Assembly: GCA_963757565.1 (NCBI GenBank)
Contig: CAVWSB010000011.1
Coordinates: 1,612,001 to 1,676,000, forward strand
Length of the DNA: 64,000 bases
Direction: 5' to 3'
Source of the DNA: PALSA-894 sp963757565
Lineage (GTDB): Bacteria; Pseudomonadota; Alphaproteobacteria; Rhizobiales; Xanthobacteraceae
The notes under the pieces were generated by a model. That model was not told the DNA's origin, did not search any database, and saw only the letters and a list, made by a program, of their open reading frames with translations. Every line of letters starts with the position of its first letter. The stretch's first letter is position 1. The translations under genes and the position numbers were made by a program. Shown piece after piece: positions 27,955 through 35,968 of this stretch.

Positions 27955-28152
27955 ATGAAGCAGAAATCCAAGACTTCGCATTTGATCGCGGTCTTCGGCC
28001 TTGCCGCGGTTATTCTCGGCCTGATCATCGCCGTCGCGCCGACCGCGAAGATCAGCACGAATGCGCAATCGGGTGAGATCTACAGCATCGACATCTTCGG
28101 CCTGACGAAGGATGCCCGAGATCTGCCGGAGCAGCAGTTTGCCGCGTTCTGA
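27955..28152 (+). CDS. small single-helix membrane protein, unknown
   Basis: A 65-residue protein beginning MKQKSKTSHLIAVFGLAAVI with one hydrophobic helix (about residues 9-28) and a polar C-terminal half ending LPEQQFAAF. GAAAGGTG precedes the ATG. The tail would lie outside the cytoplasm if the basic N-terminus stays in. I do not recognise a named family. An in-frame ATG at 27895 exists but the residues it adds look non-coding. A strong hairpin follows the stop directly, which supports a real, separately terminated gene. Confidence 0.65.
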   Translation: MKQKSKTSHLIAVFGLAAVILGLIIAVAPTAKISTNAQSGEIYSIDIFGLTKDARDLPEQQFAAF

Positions 28153-28153
28153 T

Positions 28154-28194
28154 CATCGGATGCCCGCCTGGCTGGGCCGGGCGGGCCCCCGATG
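28154..28194 (+). terminator. long hairpin terminator after the small membrane protein
   Basis: Outer arms CATCGG/CCGATG and inner arms GCCCGCC/GGCGGGC give a long stem with a GC-rich loop, two bases after the stop at 28152. There is no T-run. Confidence 0.5.
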
Positions 28195-28292
28195 GAGCCA
28201 AGGCAACGCATCGGCACAAAAGCAACACACACTGCAAGCTTCATGTCGCTGGCCGCTTTGCCTCACCAAAGCCTCAAAATCGCAATCCGCTA

Positions 28293-28351
28293 TTAACCAG
28301 TTCGAAAGAGCTCCCATTGGCCCTCGCCGGGGAGGCGGGTATCGTTAACCA
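28293..28351 (+). promoter_or_regulatory. paired TTAACCA motifs upstream of rlpA (possible CtrA half-sites)
   Basis: TTAACCA occurs at 28293-28299 and again at 28345-28351, 52 bases apart, in the leader of rlpA. CtrA, the alphaproteobacterial cell-cycle regulator, recognises TTAA-N7-TTAA or TTAACCAT-like half-sites. Neither copy is a full palindrome, so this is only suggestive. Confidence 0.3.
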
Positions 28352-28423
28352 ATGGCAGGATAAGGTTTCCGCACGCGATATCAGGGGATTCGCGGCTACA
28401 ACGAGAGCAAAGTCTCGGTCCAA

Positions 28424-29461
28424 ATGGGGTGGTACGGGGATAGGGGTGATGGGGATCGCCCCCTTCGCGGTGTTGCGCAAGTCGGCGCCGCTCTCGCTCT
28501 GTGCCTGCTCGTCGCCAATTGTTCCTCATCCTCGAAACTGACCAGCCGCGTCGATCCACGCTACGGCGTGACAGCGAGCCCGCGCGTCGTCGAGCCCGGT
28601 CAGCCGGTGCCGAAGGGCGGCGGCGTTTATCGCGTCGGCAAGCCTTACGAAGTGGGCGGTCGGACGTACACACCCGAAGAGAACCGCCAGTATCGGGCGG
28701 AAGGACTTGCCTCGTGGTATGGCGATGATTTCCACGGCCGCCTGACGGCGAATGGCGAAATCTACGACATGCAGGCTATCTCGGCGGCGCATCCGACGTT
28801 GCCGATGCCGAGCTACGCGCGCGTCACCAATCTCTCCACGCGTAAATCGCTGATCGTTCGTGTGAACGATCGGGGACCCTACCACGCCAACCGTGAGATC
28901 GATCTGTCGGCACACGCTGCCGATCTGCTCGGGTTCCGCGGACACGGCGTTGCGCGTGTGCGCGTCGAATATGTTGGGCCGGCGCCGATTGAGGGCACCG
29001 ATGACCGCCAACTGGTCGCGACGCTGCGCGAAGGCCAGCCGGCACCTGCACCCACTATGATGGCATCGAACCGCGTCCTGCCGAATTTCGGCCGTCCGCC
29101 GCTGCGTGGGAGCGCTCCCATGCCGCCGGAAAGACCTTTCGATTTGGGAGAGGGCACTGATCGCGTCGCCATGCAGGGCTATCCGCAGCGATCGAGCGCC
29201 GAGCTTGGTGCTCTCGCAAGCGAAGCGCTTGCGCGGCATCCAATCGACCGGCGGCTGGCCAATATCTCACCCGATACCGAGCCGCCGCGCGCGTTGGCCG
29301 CAAGGCTGCGGGCAGAAGCGCGCGAGGCTCGCGCGAGCGAGGCTTCGGCCGAGCGTCTTGGCGCATCGCCGCAGCCTGAGCCTTCTCCCGTCAGTGCGTA
29401 CGCGCCGCTGCGCCGGGGTGACGGCACGGTCGCGATATCGAGCGGGCGCGGCCTCTACTGA
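28424..29461 (+). CDS. rlpA: RlpA-like septal lytic transglycosylase lipoprotein
   Basis: RlpA cleaves denuded peptidoglycan at the septum. The 345-residue product has an N-terminal signal with lipobox LLVANC (Cys near residue 33), a short linker with VGKPYEVGGRTYTPEENRQY, and a double-psi beta-barrel: GLASWYGDDFHGRLTANGE, with the catalytic-type Asp in VRVNDRGPYHANREIDLS. The C-terminal 150 residues are low-complexity, Ala/Arg/Pro-rich and show no SPOR domain, unlike E. coli RlpA. Start codon is uncertain because the first 13 residues are Gly/Asp/Arg-rich and no clear ribosome binding site is seen. Confidence 0.88.
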   Translation: MGWYGDRGDGDRPLRGVAQVGAALALCLLVANCSSSSKLTSRVDPRYGVTASPRVVEPGQPVPKGGGVYRVGKPYEVGGRTYTPEENRQYRAEGLASWYGDDFHGRLTANGEIYDMQAISAAHPTLPMPSYARVTNLSTRKSLIVRVNDRGPYHANREIDLSAHAADLLGFRGHGVARVRVEYVGPAPIEGTDDRQLVATLREGQPAPAPTMMASNRVLPNFGRPPLRGSAPMPPERPFDLGEGTDRVAMQGYPQRSSAELGALASEALARHPIDRRLANISPDTEPPRALAARLRAEAREARASEASAERLGASPQPEPSPVSAYAPLRRGDGTVAISSGRGLY

Positions 29462-29601
29462 CAAGGCTTCGATGTTGCGCAGGTTTGCGGTACTCGCGTT
29501 CAAAACCGGTATTATTTCAATAATTTATGCTGTGTAACGCCGCGCTCTGGTCATTGATTTGCCGGACAGAGTTGGCACATTCGGCTCCAGTCGATAAATC
29601 T

Positions 29602-29620
29602 GTTGGGGGTGGCGCCCAAC
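29602..29620 (+). promoter_or_regulatory. hairpin in the leader of the D-Ala-D-Ala carboxypeptidase gene
   Basis: GTTGGG and CCCAAC pair around a 7-base centre, 17 bases before the ATG at 29638 and just upstream of the GGGAG ribosome binding site. It could affect translation; no known riboregulator is recognised. Confidence 0.3.
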
Positions 29621-29637
29621 GGACCGGGAGCCCGACG

Positions 29638-30843
29638 ATGCCGGCCTTTGACCTCTCGCGTACGACCTGCTTTTGTGCGCTGGCGTTGCTCATCGCGCTG
29701 GCGCTGCCCGCCGTGGCGCAGACACCACAGCCGAAAAAAGACGAGTTCCAGATCAGCGCGCCTTACGCGATCCTGATCGATGCCGACAGCGGCACGGTGC
29801 TGTTCGAGAAGAACGCCGACAAGCTCAATCCGCCGGCGAGCATGTCGAAACTGATGACCGCCGAACTTGTCCTCCACACCATCGAGCAGGGCAAACTCAA
29901 GCTGGACGACGAGATGACCATCAGCGAGAACGCCTGGCGCAAGGGCGGCGCGCCGTCGGGCGGCTCAGCGATGTTTGCGGCGCTCAACAGCCGTGTCAGC
30001 GTGGACAATCTGCTGCACGGCGTGATGATTCAGTCCGGCAACGATGCCTGCATCGCGCTCGCCGAAGGCATCGCGGGCAGCGAACTCGCCTTTGCCGATC
30101 TGATGAACAAGCGAGCGCGCGAACTCGGGCTAACGCAGTCGCACTTCGCGAACGCGACAGGCGTGCACGATCCCGAGCACAATATGACGGTGCGCGAACT
30201 GGCGAAACTCGCGCAGCATTTCCTCAGGACCTATCCGGATGCCTACAAAATCTACAGCGAGCGCGAGTTCACATGGAACAAGGTGCGCCAGCAGAACCGC
30301 AATCCGCTGCTGGCCATGAACATCGGCGCGGACGGCATCAAGACCGGCTACACCAAGGAGGCCGGCTACGGCCTTGTCGGCTCGGCGGTGAACAACAATC
30401 TGCGCCTGATCATGGTGGTGAACGGCTTCAAGAGCATGAAGGAGCGCGCGGAGGAATCGCGCAAGCTGATGGAGTGGGGCTTCCGCGCCTTCGAGGCGCG
30501 CGCCCTGTTCGCGCAGGGCGAGACGGTCGGGGAAGCGAAGCTCTTCGGGGGCACCAAAGGCCATGTACCGCTCGTCAGTACGGCTGCCATCAAGTTGCTG
30601 GTACCGCGCGCGATGTCGGAGAAGCTTTCTGCCAAGGTGGTCTACAACGGCCCTGTCGCGGCGCCCGTGCAGAAGGGCCAGAAAATCGGCACGCTGAAGG
30701 TGTCGCGCGGCGATAACGTAGTGCTCGAACTTCCGCTTGAGGCGGCTGAGGACGTGGGCGTCGGCAGCCTGCAGCAGCGCGCCTTCGACGCGGCGGGCGA
30801 GCTTGTCATCAACGTGTTCCGCGCCGGCGTCGACCGTCTTTGA
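29638..30843 (+). CDS. serine-type D-Ala-D-Ala carboxypeptidase (PBP5/6 family)
   Basis: This penicillin-binding protein trims the terminal D-alanine of peptidoglycan in the periplasm. The 401-residue protein has a signal peptide (CALALLIALALPAVAQ), then the three active-site motifs of the S11 family: PASMSKLMTAEL (SxxK), IQSGNDAC (SxN) and GIKTGYTKEAGY (KTG). The C-terminal beta-domain (about 290-380) and an amphipathic tail ending INVFRAGVDRL fit membrane-anchored PBP5/DacC/DacF. I chose ATG 29638, behind GGGAG, over an earlier in-frame ATG at 29527. Confidence 0.93.
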   Translation: MPAFDLSRTTCFCALALLIALALPAVAQTPQPKKDEFQISAPYAILIDADSGTVLFEKNADKLNPPASMSKLMTAELVLHTIEQGKLKLDDEMTISENAWRKGGAPSGGSAMFAALNSRVSVDNLLHGVMIQSGNDACIALAEGIAGSELAFADLMNKRARELGLTQSHFANATGVHDPEHNMTVRELAKLAQHFLRTYPDAYKIYSEREFTWNKVRQQNRNPLLAMNIGADGIKTGYTKEAGYGLVGSAVNNNLRLIMVVNGFKSMKERAEESRKLMEWGFRAFEARALFAQGETVGEAKLFGGTKGHVPLVSTAAIKLLVPRAMSEKLSAKVVYNGPVAAPVQKGQKIGTLKVSRGDNVVLELPLEAAEDVGVGSLQQRAFDAAGELVINVFRAGVDRL

Positions 30844-30928
30844 TGCCGGCGCCACATCAGGAAAAGTGGATGCTGGTCTTCCGCAAGACTTAGTGAAAAC
30901 CTGCATCGCGACCAGACTAAGAGACACC

Positions 30929-31588
30929 ATGCGCGGAAAATTCATCACATTCGAAGGCGGGGAGGGCGCCGGCAAATCGACTCAGGTGGTGCTGCTGGCC
31001 AAGCGCCTGCAGGCGCTCGGCATCAAGGTGGTGGTGAGCCGGGAACCGGGTGGCTCGGCGGGAGCGGAAGCGATCCGCCACGTGCTGCTCTCCGGTGCGG
31101 CGAAACCGCTCGGGCCGCATGCCGAGGCCATCCTGTTCGCGGCGGCGCGCGCGGACCATCTGCGCGAAACCATCGGCCCGGCCCTGAAACGCGGAAACTG
31201 GGTGATCAGCGACCGGTTCGCGGATTTAACCCGCATCTATCAAGGCGTGCTCGGTAACGTGGAAGCGCGACTGATCTCGCGGCTGGAGAAAATCACCGTC
31301 GGCGAGCTCGGTCCCGAACTCACCATCATCCTCGATATTCCGCCCGAGCTTGGCCTGGCGCGCGTCACCGCGCGGCGCGGCGATGCGCCGGTGGATCGCT
31401 TCGAGGCCGAGGCGTTCGACTTCCACAAGAAGCTGCGCGAGGCGTACATCGAACTGGCCGAGCGCGAGCCGGAACGCTGTGTCGTAGTCAACGCCGCCGC
31501 GGACCCAACGACCGTTGCGGAAGCGGTGTGGGCCGCCGTGAACGCGCGGCTCAAGCCGGCGACGGCGCCATTGGTGGCTGCCTCGTGA
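30929..31588 (+). CDS. tmk: thymidylate kinase
   Basis: Tmk phosphorylates dTMP to dTDP. The 219-residue product opens MRGKFITFEGGEGAGKSTQV with the P-loop, then SREPGGSAGAEAIR and the DRF motif, followed by the lid region ARRGDAPVDRFEAE. The usual DRFxDST segment reads DRFADLT here: the conserved Ser is Leu, encoded by TTA, a rare codon in this GC-rich genome. The stop TGA overlaps the GTG start of holB. Order dacC-tmk-holB-metG-tatD is common in Hyphomicrobiales. Confidence 0.93.
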   Translation: MRGKFITFEGGEGAGKSTQVVLLAKRLQALGIKVVVSREPGGSAGAEAIRHVLLSGAAKPLGPHAEAILFAAARADHLRETIGPALKRGNWVISDRFADLTRIYQGVLGNVEARLISRLEKITVGELGPELTIILDIPPELGLARVTARRGDAPVDRFEAEAFDFHKKLREAYIELAEREPERCVVVNAAADPTTVAEAVWAAVNARLKPATAPLVAAS

Positions 31589-32604
31589 GCGCGGACGAAG
31601 CGATACCGCACCCGCGCGAAACCCTCTCGCTCTACGGTCACGCGGACGCCGAGCAGGCGTTTCTCGATGCCTATCGCGGCGGACGCATGCCACATGCCTG
31701 GCTGATTGGCGGCCCGCGCGGCATCGGCAAGGCAACGCTCGCCTATCGCATGGCGCGGTTCGTCTTCGCGAACCCGGATCAAACCGCGTCCGTGCTGAAG
31801 ACCGCGACCTCGCTCGCACTCCCTGCGGACAATGGCGCGCTGCGCCGCGTCGCCGCGCAGGCGCACAGCGACATGCTCGCACTGGAGCGCGTCGCCGACG
31901 ACAAGGGCAAGATGCCGACGCTCATTCCGGTGGACATGGTGCGCAAGACCATCGGCTTCTTCGGCTCGACGGCGGGCGAGGGTGGCTGGCGCGTCTGCAT
32001 CGTGGATTCGGCGGATGAGCTCAACGCCGCGGGCGCGAATGCGCTGCTGAAGATCCTCGAGGAGCCGCCCGCCCGAGCGTTGCTGCTGGTCGTGAGCCAC
32101 GCGCCCGGCCGCCTGCTCCCGACCATCCGTTCGCGCTGCCGCCGCCTTGCACTGCGCCCGCTGGCACCCGAGGACGTGGCGCGCGCCGCCGGCGAGGCGC
32201 TTCACCGCGACGCAGGCGAGGCCGACATCAAGGCCGCGGCGACGGCTTCCGACGGCAGCGTGTCGCGCGCACTCGACCTGCTCGCCGGGACGGCGCTACA
32301 GGTGCGCGAGCGGGTCACGAACCTGCTCGCCGGGCTTCCTACGGTCGATCCGCGCGACCTGCACGCGCTCGGGGATGCGCTCGGGCGCGACGAGACCTCC
32401 TTTGCGGCGTTCGTCGATGCGGTGCGCGACTGGCTTTCCGCGCGTATCACCGTCGCAGGCGCGGAGCCGGGCAGGCTCGCCCGTCTCGCCGAGGTGTGGG
32501 AGAAGCTCAACAGCACGGCCCGCGATGTCGAGATCTTCCATCTCGAACGAAAGCCGATGGTTTTCAACATGTTCGGCTGGCTTGCGGCTGCGACGCGCGG
32601 TTGA
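31585..32604 (+). CDS. holB: DNA polymerase III subunit delta prime
   Basis: HolB is part of the clamp loader that places the beta clamp on DNA. The 339-residue product starts at GTG 31585 inside the tmk stop (GTGA). It has a Walker-A-like GGPRGIGKATLAYRMARF, the sensor segments ANALLKILEEPPARALLLVV and TIRSRCRRLALRPL (SRC motif) and a C-terminal helical collar domain. It lacks the four-cysteine zinc module of E. coli delta prime, as in many alphaproteobacteria. It is followed after 11 bases by metG. Confidence 0.92.
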   Translation: MSADEAIPHPRETLSLYGHADAEQAFLDAYRGGRMPHAWLIGGPRGIGKATLAYRMARFVFANPDQTASVLKTATSLALPADNGALRRVAAQAHSDMLALERVADDKGKMPTLIPVDMVRKTIGFFGSTAGEGGWRVCIVDSADELNAAGANALLKILEEPPARALLLVVSHAPGRLLPTIRSRCRRLALRPLAPEDVARAAGEALHRDAGEADIKAAATASDGSVSRALDLLAGTALQVRERVTNLLAGLPTVDPRDLHALGDALGRDETSFAAFVDAVRDWLSARITVAGAEPGRLARLAEVWEKLNSTARDVEIFHLERKPMVFNMFGWLAAATRG

Positions 32605-32615
32605 TACCAAGCTTC

Positions 32616-34172
32616 ATGCCGGACAAGCCCCGCTACTACATCACGACCGCGATCGCGTACCCGAATGGTGCGCCGCATATCGGATACGGCTACGAGGTCA
32701 TGACGACCGATGCGATCGCGCGCTTCAAGCGGCTCGACGGTTTCGACGTGTTTTTTCTCACCGGCACCGACGAACACGGCATCAAGATGCTGCAAAGCGC
32801 GACCAAAGCCGGCGTGACCCCGAAGCAGTGGGCGGATCGCAACGTCGAGCGCTTCCAGGCGATGACAAAGCTGCTGAATTGTTCGAACGATCAGTTCATC
32901 CGCACCACCGAACCACGCCACCACCAGGCCTCGCAGGCGATCTGGGAGCGCATGCTGGCGAATGGCGACATCTACCTGTCGAAATACGCAGGCTGGTATT
33001 CGGTGCGCGACGAGGCCTACTACGACGAGAGCGAGACCCGTATCGAGAACGGCGTCCGGCTCGGTAGCCTCGGCACGCCGGTCGAATGGGTCGAGGAGGA
33101 GAGTTATTTCTTCAAGCTCTCCGCCTATCAGGACAAGCTGTTGAAGCTTTATGCCGATGTGCCGGATTTCGTGCTGCCGAAGGAGCGGGCGAACGAAGTC
33201 GCGAGTTTCGTGCGCGGCGGCCTGAACGATCTGTCGATCTCGCGCACCACCTTCGACTGGGGCGTCAAGGTGCCGAACGATCCGAAGCACGTCATGTACG
33301 TATGGGTCGATGCGCTCACCAACTACATCACCGCGGTCGGATACCCTGACGCCGACAGCGCGACGTTCAAGAAGAACTGGCCAGCCGACCTGCATGTGAT
33401 CGGCAAGGACATTGTGCGCTTTCACGCGGTCTACTGGCCGGCCTTCCTGATGTCGGCCGGCATCGAGGTGCCGCGGCACATTTTCTGCCACGGATGGATC
33501 CTGAACCGCGGCGAGAAGATGTCGAAGTCGGTCGGCAACGTGGTCGATCCGTTCGCGCTCGTCGAAGCCTATGGCGTCGATCCGCTGCGTTATTTCTTCA
33601 TGCGCGAAGTGCCGTTCGGACAGGATGGCAACTACAGTCACGAGGCGATCGTGGCGCGCATCAATGCCGATTTGTCCAATGACCTCGGCAATCTGGCGCA
33701 GCGATCGCTCACCATGATCGGCAAAGGGTTTGGCGGCGCGCTGCCAAAACCGGGCGCGTTCACCGACAACGACAAGACCATCCTCGCGGCCGCGGACGCG
33801 ATGCTCGGCAAGGCGCGCGAGGCGATGAAGACGCAGGCACTGCATCAGGTGCTCAACGCGGTGTGGGCCGTGGTGGCGGACGCGAATCGCTACTTCGCCG
33901 GGGAGGCCCCCTGGGCGCTCGCCAAGACCGATCCGGCGCGGCAGGGCACGGTGTTGTACGTCACGGCGGAAGTGATCCGGCAGGTCGCGATCCTGGCCCA
34001 ACCGTTCGTGCCAGAGTCCGCCGCGAAGTTCCTCGATTTGCTCAACATTCCGCAGTCGGCGCGCGACTTCGCCGCGTTCGGGGAAGGTGGCCGGATCGCG
34101 CCCGGAACGGTGCTTGGCGAGATCAAGCCGGTGTTCCCGCGCTACGTCGAGCCGGAAGCGAAAGCAGGCTGA
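32616..34172 (+). CDS. metG: methionyl-tRNA synthetase
   Basis: MetG charges tRNA-Met. The 518-residue class I enzyme shows the HIGH-type motif in PNGAPHIGYGYEVM, the KMSKS motif in NRGEKMSKSVGNVVDP, and a C-terminal anticodon-binding helical domain. The four-cysteine zinc knuckle of the E. coli enzyme and the C-terminal tRNA-binding domain are absent, which fits the shorter MetG type. Start ATG 32616; the frame extends upstream within holB and is not used. tatD follows 15 bases after the stop. Confidence 0.95.
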   Translation: MPDKPRYYITTAIAYPNGAPHIGYGYEVMTTDAIARFKRLDGFDVFFLTGTDEHGIKMLQSATKAGVTPKQWADRNVERFQAMTKLLNCSNDQFIRTTEPRHHQASQAIWERMLANGDIYLSKYAGWYSVRDEAYYDESETRIENGVRLGSLGTPVEWVEEESYFFKLSAYQDKLLKLYADVPDFVLPKERANEVASFVRGGLNDLSISRTTFDWGVKVPNDPKHVMYVWVDALTNYITAVGYPDADSATFKKNWPADLHVIGKDIVRFHAVYWPAFLMSAGIEVPRHIFCHGWILNRGEKMSKSVGNVVDPFALVEAYGVDPLRYFFMREVPFGQDGNYSHEAIVARINADLSNDLGNLAQRSLTMIGKGFGGALPKPGAFTDNDKTILAAADAMLGKAREAMKTQALHQVLNAVWAVVADANRYFAGEAPWALAKTDPARQGTVLYVTAEVIRQVAILAQPFVPESAAKFLDLLNIPQSARDFAAFGEGGRIAPGTVLGEIKPVFPRYVEPEAKAG

Positions 34173-34187
34173 GAGCCTTATCCAGCC

Positions 34188-35786
34188 ATGCTCGTCGACA
34201 GCCACTGCCATCTCGACTTTCCGGATTTCGCGCCGGAACTTGACGCCGTGGTGGCGCGCGCGGAAGCGGCCGGTATCGGCCGCATGGTGACGATCTCGAC
34301 CCGCGTCAAACGCCACGCACAACTCCTCGCAATCGCAGAACGATTTCCCAATGTGACGTGTTCGGTCGGCACGCATCCGCATCATGCGGACGAAGAACTC
34401 GACGTCACGGCCGACGATCTGATCGCGCGCACGAGCCATCCGAAGGTCGTCGCCATCGGCGAAGCCGGGCTCGACTATCACTACGACAACTCGCCGCGCG
34501 ACGCACAGGAGCAGGGCTTCCGCACCCACATCGCGGCGGCGCGCGCGACGCAATTGCCGCTGGTGGTCCACGCGCGCGAGGCCGACGCCGATACGGCGCG
34601 CATCCTTGAGGAGGAGGCGGGGAAGGGGCCCTTCCCGGCCGTACTGCATTGCTACACCGGCGGGCCGGAACTGGCGCGCCGCGCACTCGCGCTCGGTCAT
34701 TACATCGGCTTCACCGGCATCGTGACCTTCAAGAACTCCGCCGCGTTGCGCGAGATCGCCCAGATGGTCCCGCCGGACCGCTTTCTGATCGAGACTGACG
34801 CGCCATTTCTCGCGCCGCTACCGTATCGCGGCAAGCGCAACGAGCCGGCGTACGTCGTCAAGGTCGCCGAAACGCTGGCCGAGGTGCGCGGCGTCTCGTT
34901 CGACGAGCTGGCCCGGCAGACGACGGAGAACTTTTTCCGGCTGTTCGCGAAGGTGCCGCGTCCCGGCGGCGGCCGCCGCATGAGCCTTACCTTCACGATT
35001 CTCGGATGCGGTTCGTCCGGCGGCGTGCCGCGGCCCGGCACCGGCTGGGGTGCGTGCGACCCGGCCAATCCGAAGAACCGGCGCCGGCGCTGCTCGTTGC
35101 TGATCGAGCGCACGGACGCCGGCGGCACCACGCGCGTGCTGATCGACACCGGCCCGGACCTGCGCGACCAGTTGATCGACGCCGACGTGAACGCGCTCGA
35201 CGCCGTGATCTACAGCCACGAGCACGCCGACCACACCCACGGCATCGACGACCTGCGCGGGCTCTTTCTCAAGGCGCGCCGCCGCGTGGACGTGTATGCG
35301 GACGACGCCACCTCGCGCATGTTGATGACCCGCTTCAGCTACTGCTTCGTGCAGCCGGCGGGTAGCGACTACCCGCCGATCGCCACGATGCATGCACTCG
35401 CGCCGGGCCGCGCGTTAACGATCGACGGGAAGGGTGGCCCGGTCACGCTGCTGCCGTTCATGCAGGAGCATGGCGATATCCGCGCTCTCGGCTTCCGCAT
35501 CGGAAATCTGGCGTACTCGAGCGACCTGCACGACCTTCCGGCCGAGAGCGTTTCGGCACTCGGCGGGCTCAAGACCTGGATCGTGGACGCGCTGCGCTAC
35601 CATCCGCATCCGAGCCATTTCAGCGTCTCCGACGCGCTCGCGTGGATCGAGCGGCTCAAGCCAAAACGCGCGATCCTGACCAACATGCACACCGATCTCG
35701 ATTACGAGGTGCTGCGCCAGAGCCTGCCGCCGCATGTCGTCCCGGCGTACGACGGGATGCGCGTGGGAGAAACGGATATCGAATAA
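34188..35786 (+). CDS. tatD: TatD-family deoxyribonuclease, in frame with the downstream MBL gene
   Basis: Residues 1-264 form a complete TatD metallo-hydrolase, a DNase acting in DNA repair or degradation: MLVDSHCHLDFPDF (metal HxH), CSVGTHPHHAD, AIGEAGLDYHYDNS, HCYTGG and LIETDAPFLAP. The family C-terminus TTENFFRLFAKVPR ends near residue 258. The frame then runs without a stop through PGGGRR into the ATG of the metallo-beta-lactamase-fold protein, giving a 532-residue fused frame. In relatives these are two genes with an ATGA overlap; here TGA at 34981-34983 lies one frame off. Either a real fusion or a one-base insertion in the GC-rich run 34961-34979 explains this. Confidence 0.85.
   Translation: MLVDSHCHLDFPDFAPELDAVVARAEAAGIGRMVTISTRVKRHAQLLAIAERFPNVTCSVGTHPHHADEELDVTADDLIARTSHPKVVAIGEAGLDYHYDNSPRDAQEQGFRTHIAAARATQLPLVVHAREADADTARILEEEAGKGPFPAVLHCYTGGPELARRALALGHYIGFTGIVTFKNSAALREIAQMVPPDRFLIETDAPFLAPLPYRGKRNEPAYVVKVAETLAEVRGVSFDELARQTTENFFRLFAKVPRPGGGRRMSLTFTILGCGSSGGVPRPGTGWGACDPANPKNRRRRCSLLIERTDAGGTTRVLIDTGPDLRDQLIDADVNALDAVIYSHEHADHTHGIDDLRGLFLKARRRVDVYADDATSRMLMTRFSYCFVQPAGSDYPPIATMHALAPGRALTIDGKGGPVTLLPFMQEHGDIRALGFRIGNLAYSSDLHDLPAESVSALGGLKTWIVDALRYHPHPSHFSVSDALAWIERLKPKRAILTNMHTDLDYEVLRQSLPPHVVPAYDGMRVGETDIE
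34980..35786 (+). CDS. PhnP-like MBL-fold metal-dependent hydrolase (own start inside the fused frame)
   Basis: From ATG 34980 the protein (268 residues) reads MSLTFTILGCGSSGGVPRPG, a typical independent N-terminus of this family. Metal motif YSHEHADHTHGIDDLRGLF (HxHxDH followed by GIDDLR) marks the PhnP/ElaC-like branch of phosphodiesterases; further ligands lie in AYSSDLHDLP and DALRYHPHPSHFS. It probably cleaves a cyclic or linear phosphodiester, substrate unknown. It is annotated separately here because its start and size are those of a stand-alone gene. Confidence 0.85.
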   Translation: MSLTFTILGCGSSGGVPRPGTGWGACDPANPKNRRRRCSLLIERTDAGGTTRVLIDTGPDLRDQLIDADVNALDAVIYSHEHADHTHGIDDLRGLFLKARRRVDVYADDATSRMLMTRFSYCFVQPAGSDYPPIATMHALAPGRALTIDGKGGPVTLLPFMQEHGDIRALGFRIGNLAYSSDLHDLPAESVSALGGLKTWIVDALRYHPHPSHFSVSDALAWIERLKPKRAILTNMHTDLDYEVLRQSLPPHVVPAYDGMRVGETDIE

Positions 35787-35817
35787 AATTCAACGAATTC
35801 AGCGGGTTCGATAATAC

Positions 35818-35830
35818 TGGAAATATTCCA
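35818..35830 (+). promoter_or_regulatory. palindrome TGGAA-ATA-TTCCA in the AT-rich dps leader
   Basis: The 182-base gap before dps is clearly more AT-rich than its surroundings. It carries a 5-base inverted repeat with a 3-base spacer at this position, with flanking ATAATA and TAATAT. It is a candidate operator for a stress or iron regulator; it does not match the Fur, OxyR or ICE consensus well enough to name. Confidence 0.35.
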
Positions 35831-35968
35831 TAATATGTCTTATGCGAATCGAGGTAATTATTGGCTTTGTCATGGAACCGGGAACCCCGTGAACTACATT
35901 GTGTGACGCCCCCTGCGGGCAAACGACGCGGCTGCGCGTCCCCACCCTGACGACCATCGAGGTTCACC

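Noticed and set aside
29531..35910. A shared TGTGTRACGCC sequence upstream of both the carboxypeptidase gene (29531) and dps (35900), each near an AT-rich patch
   Set aside because: Only two copies, with different distances to their genes; it could easily be chance.
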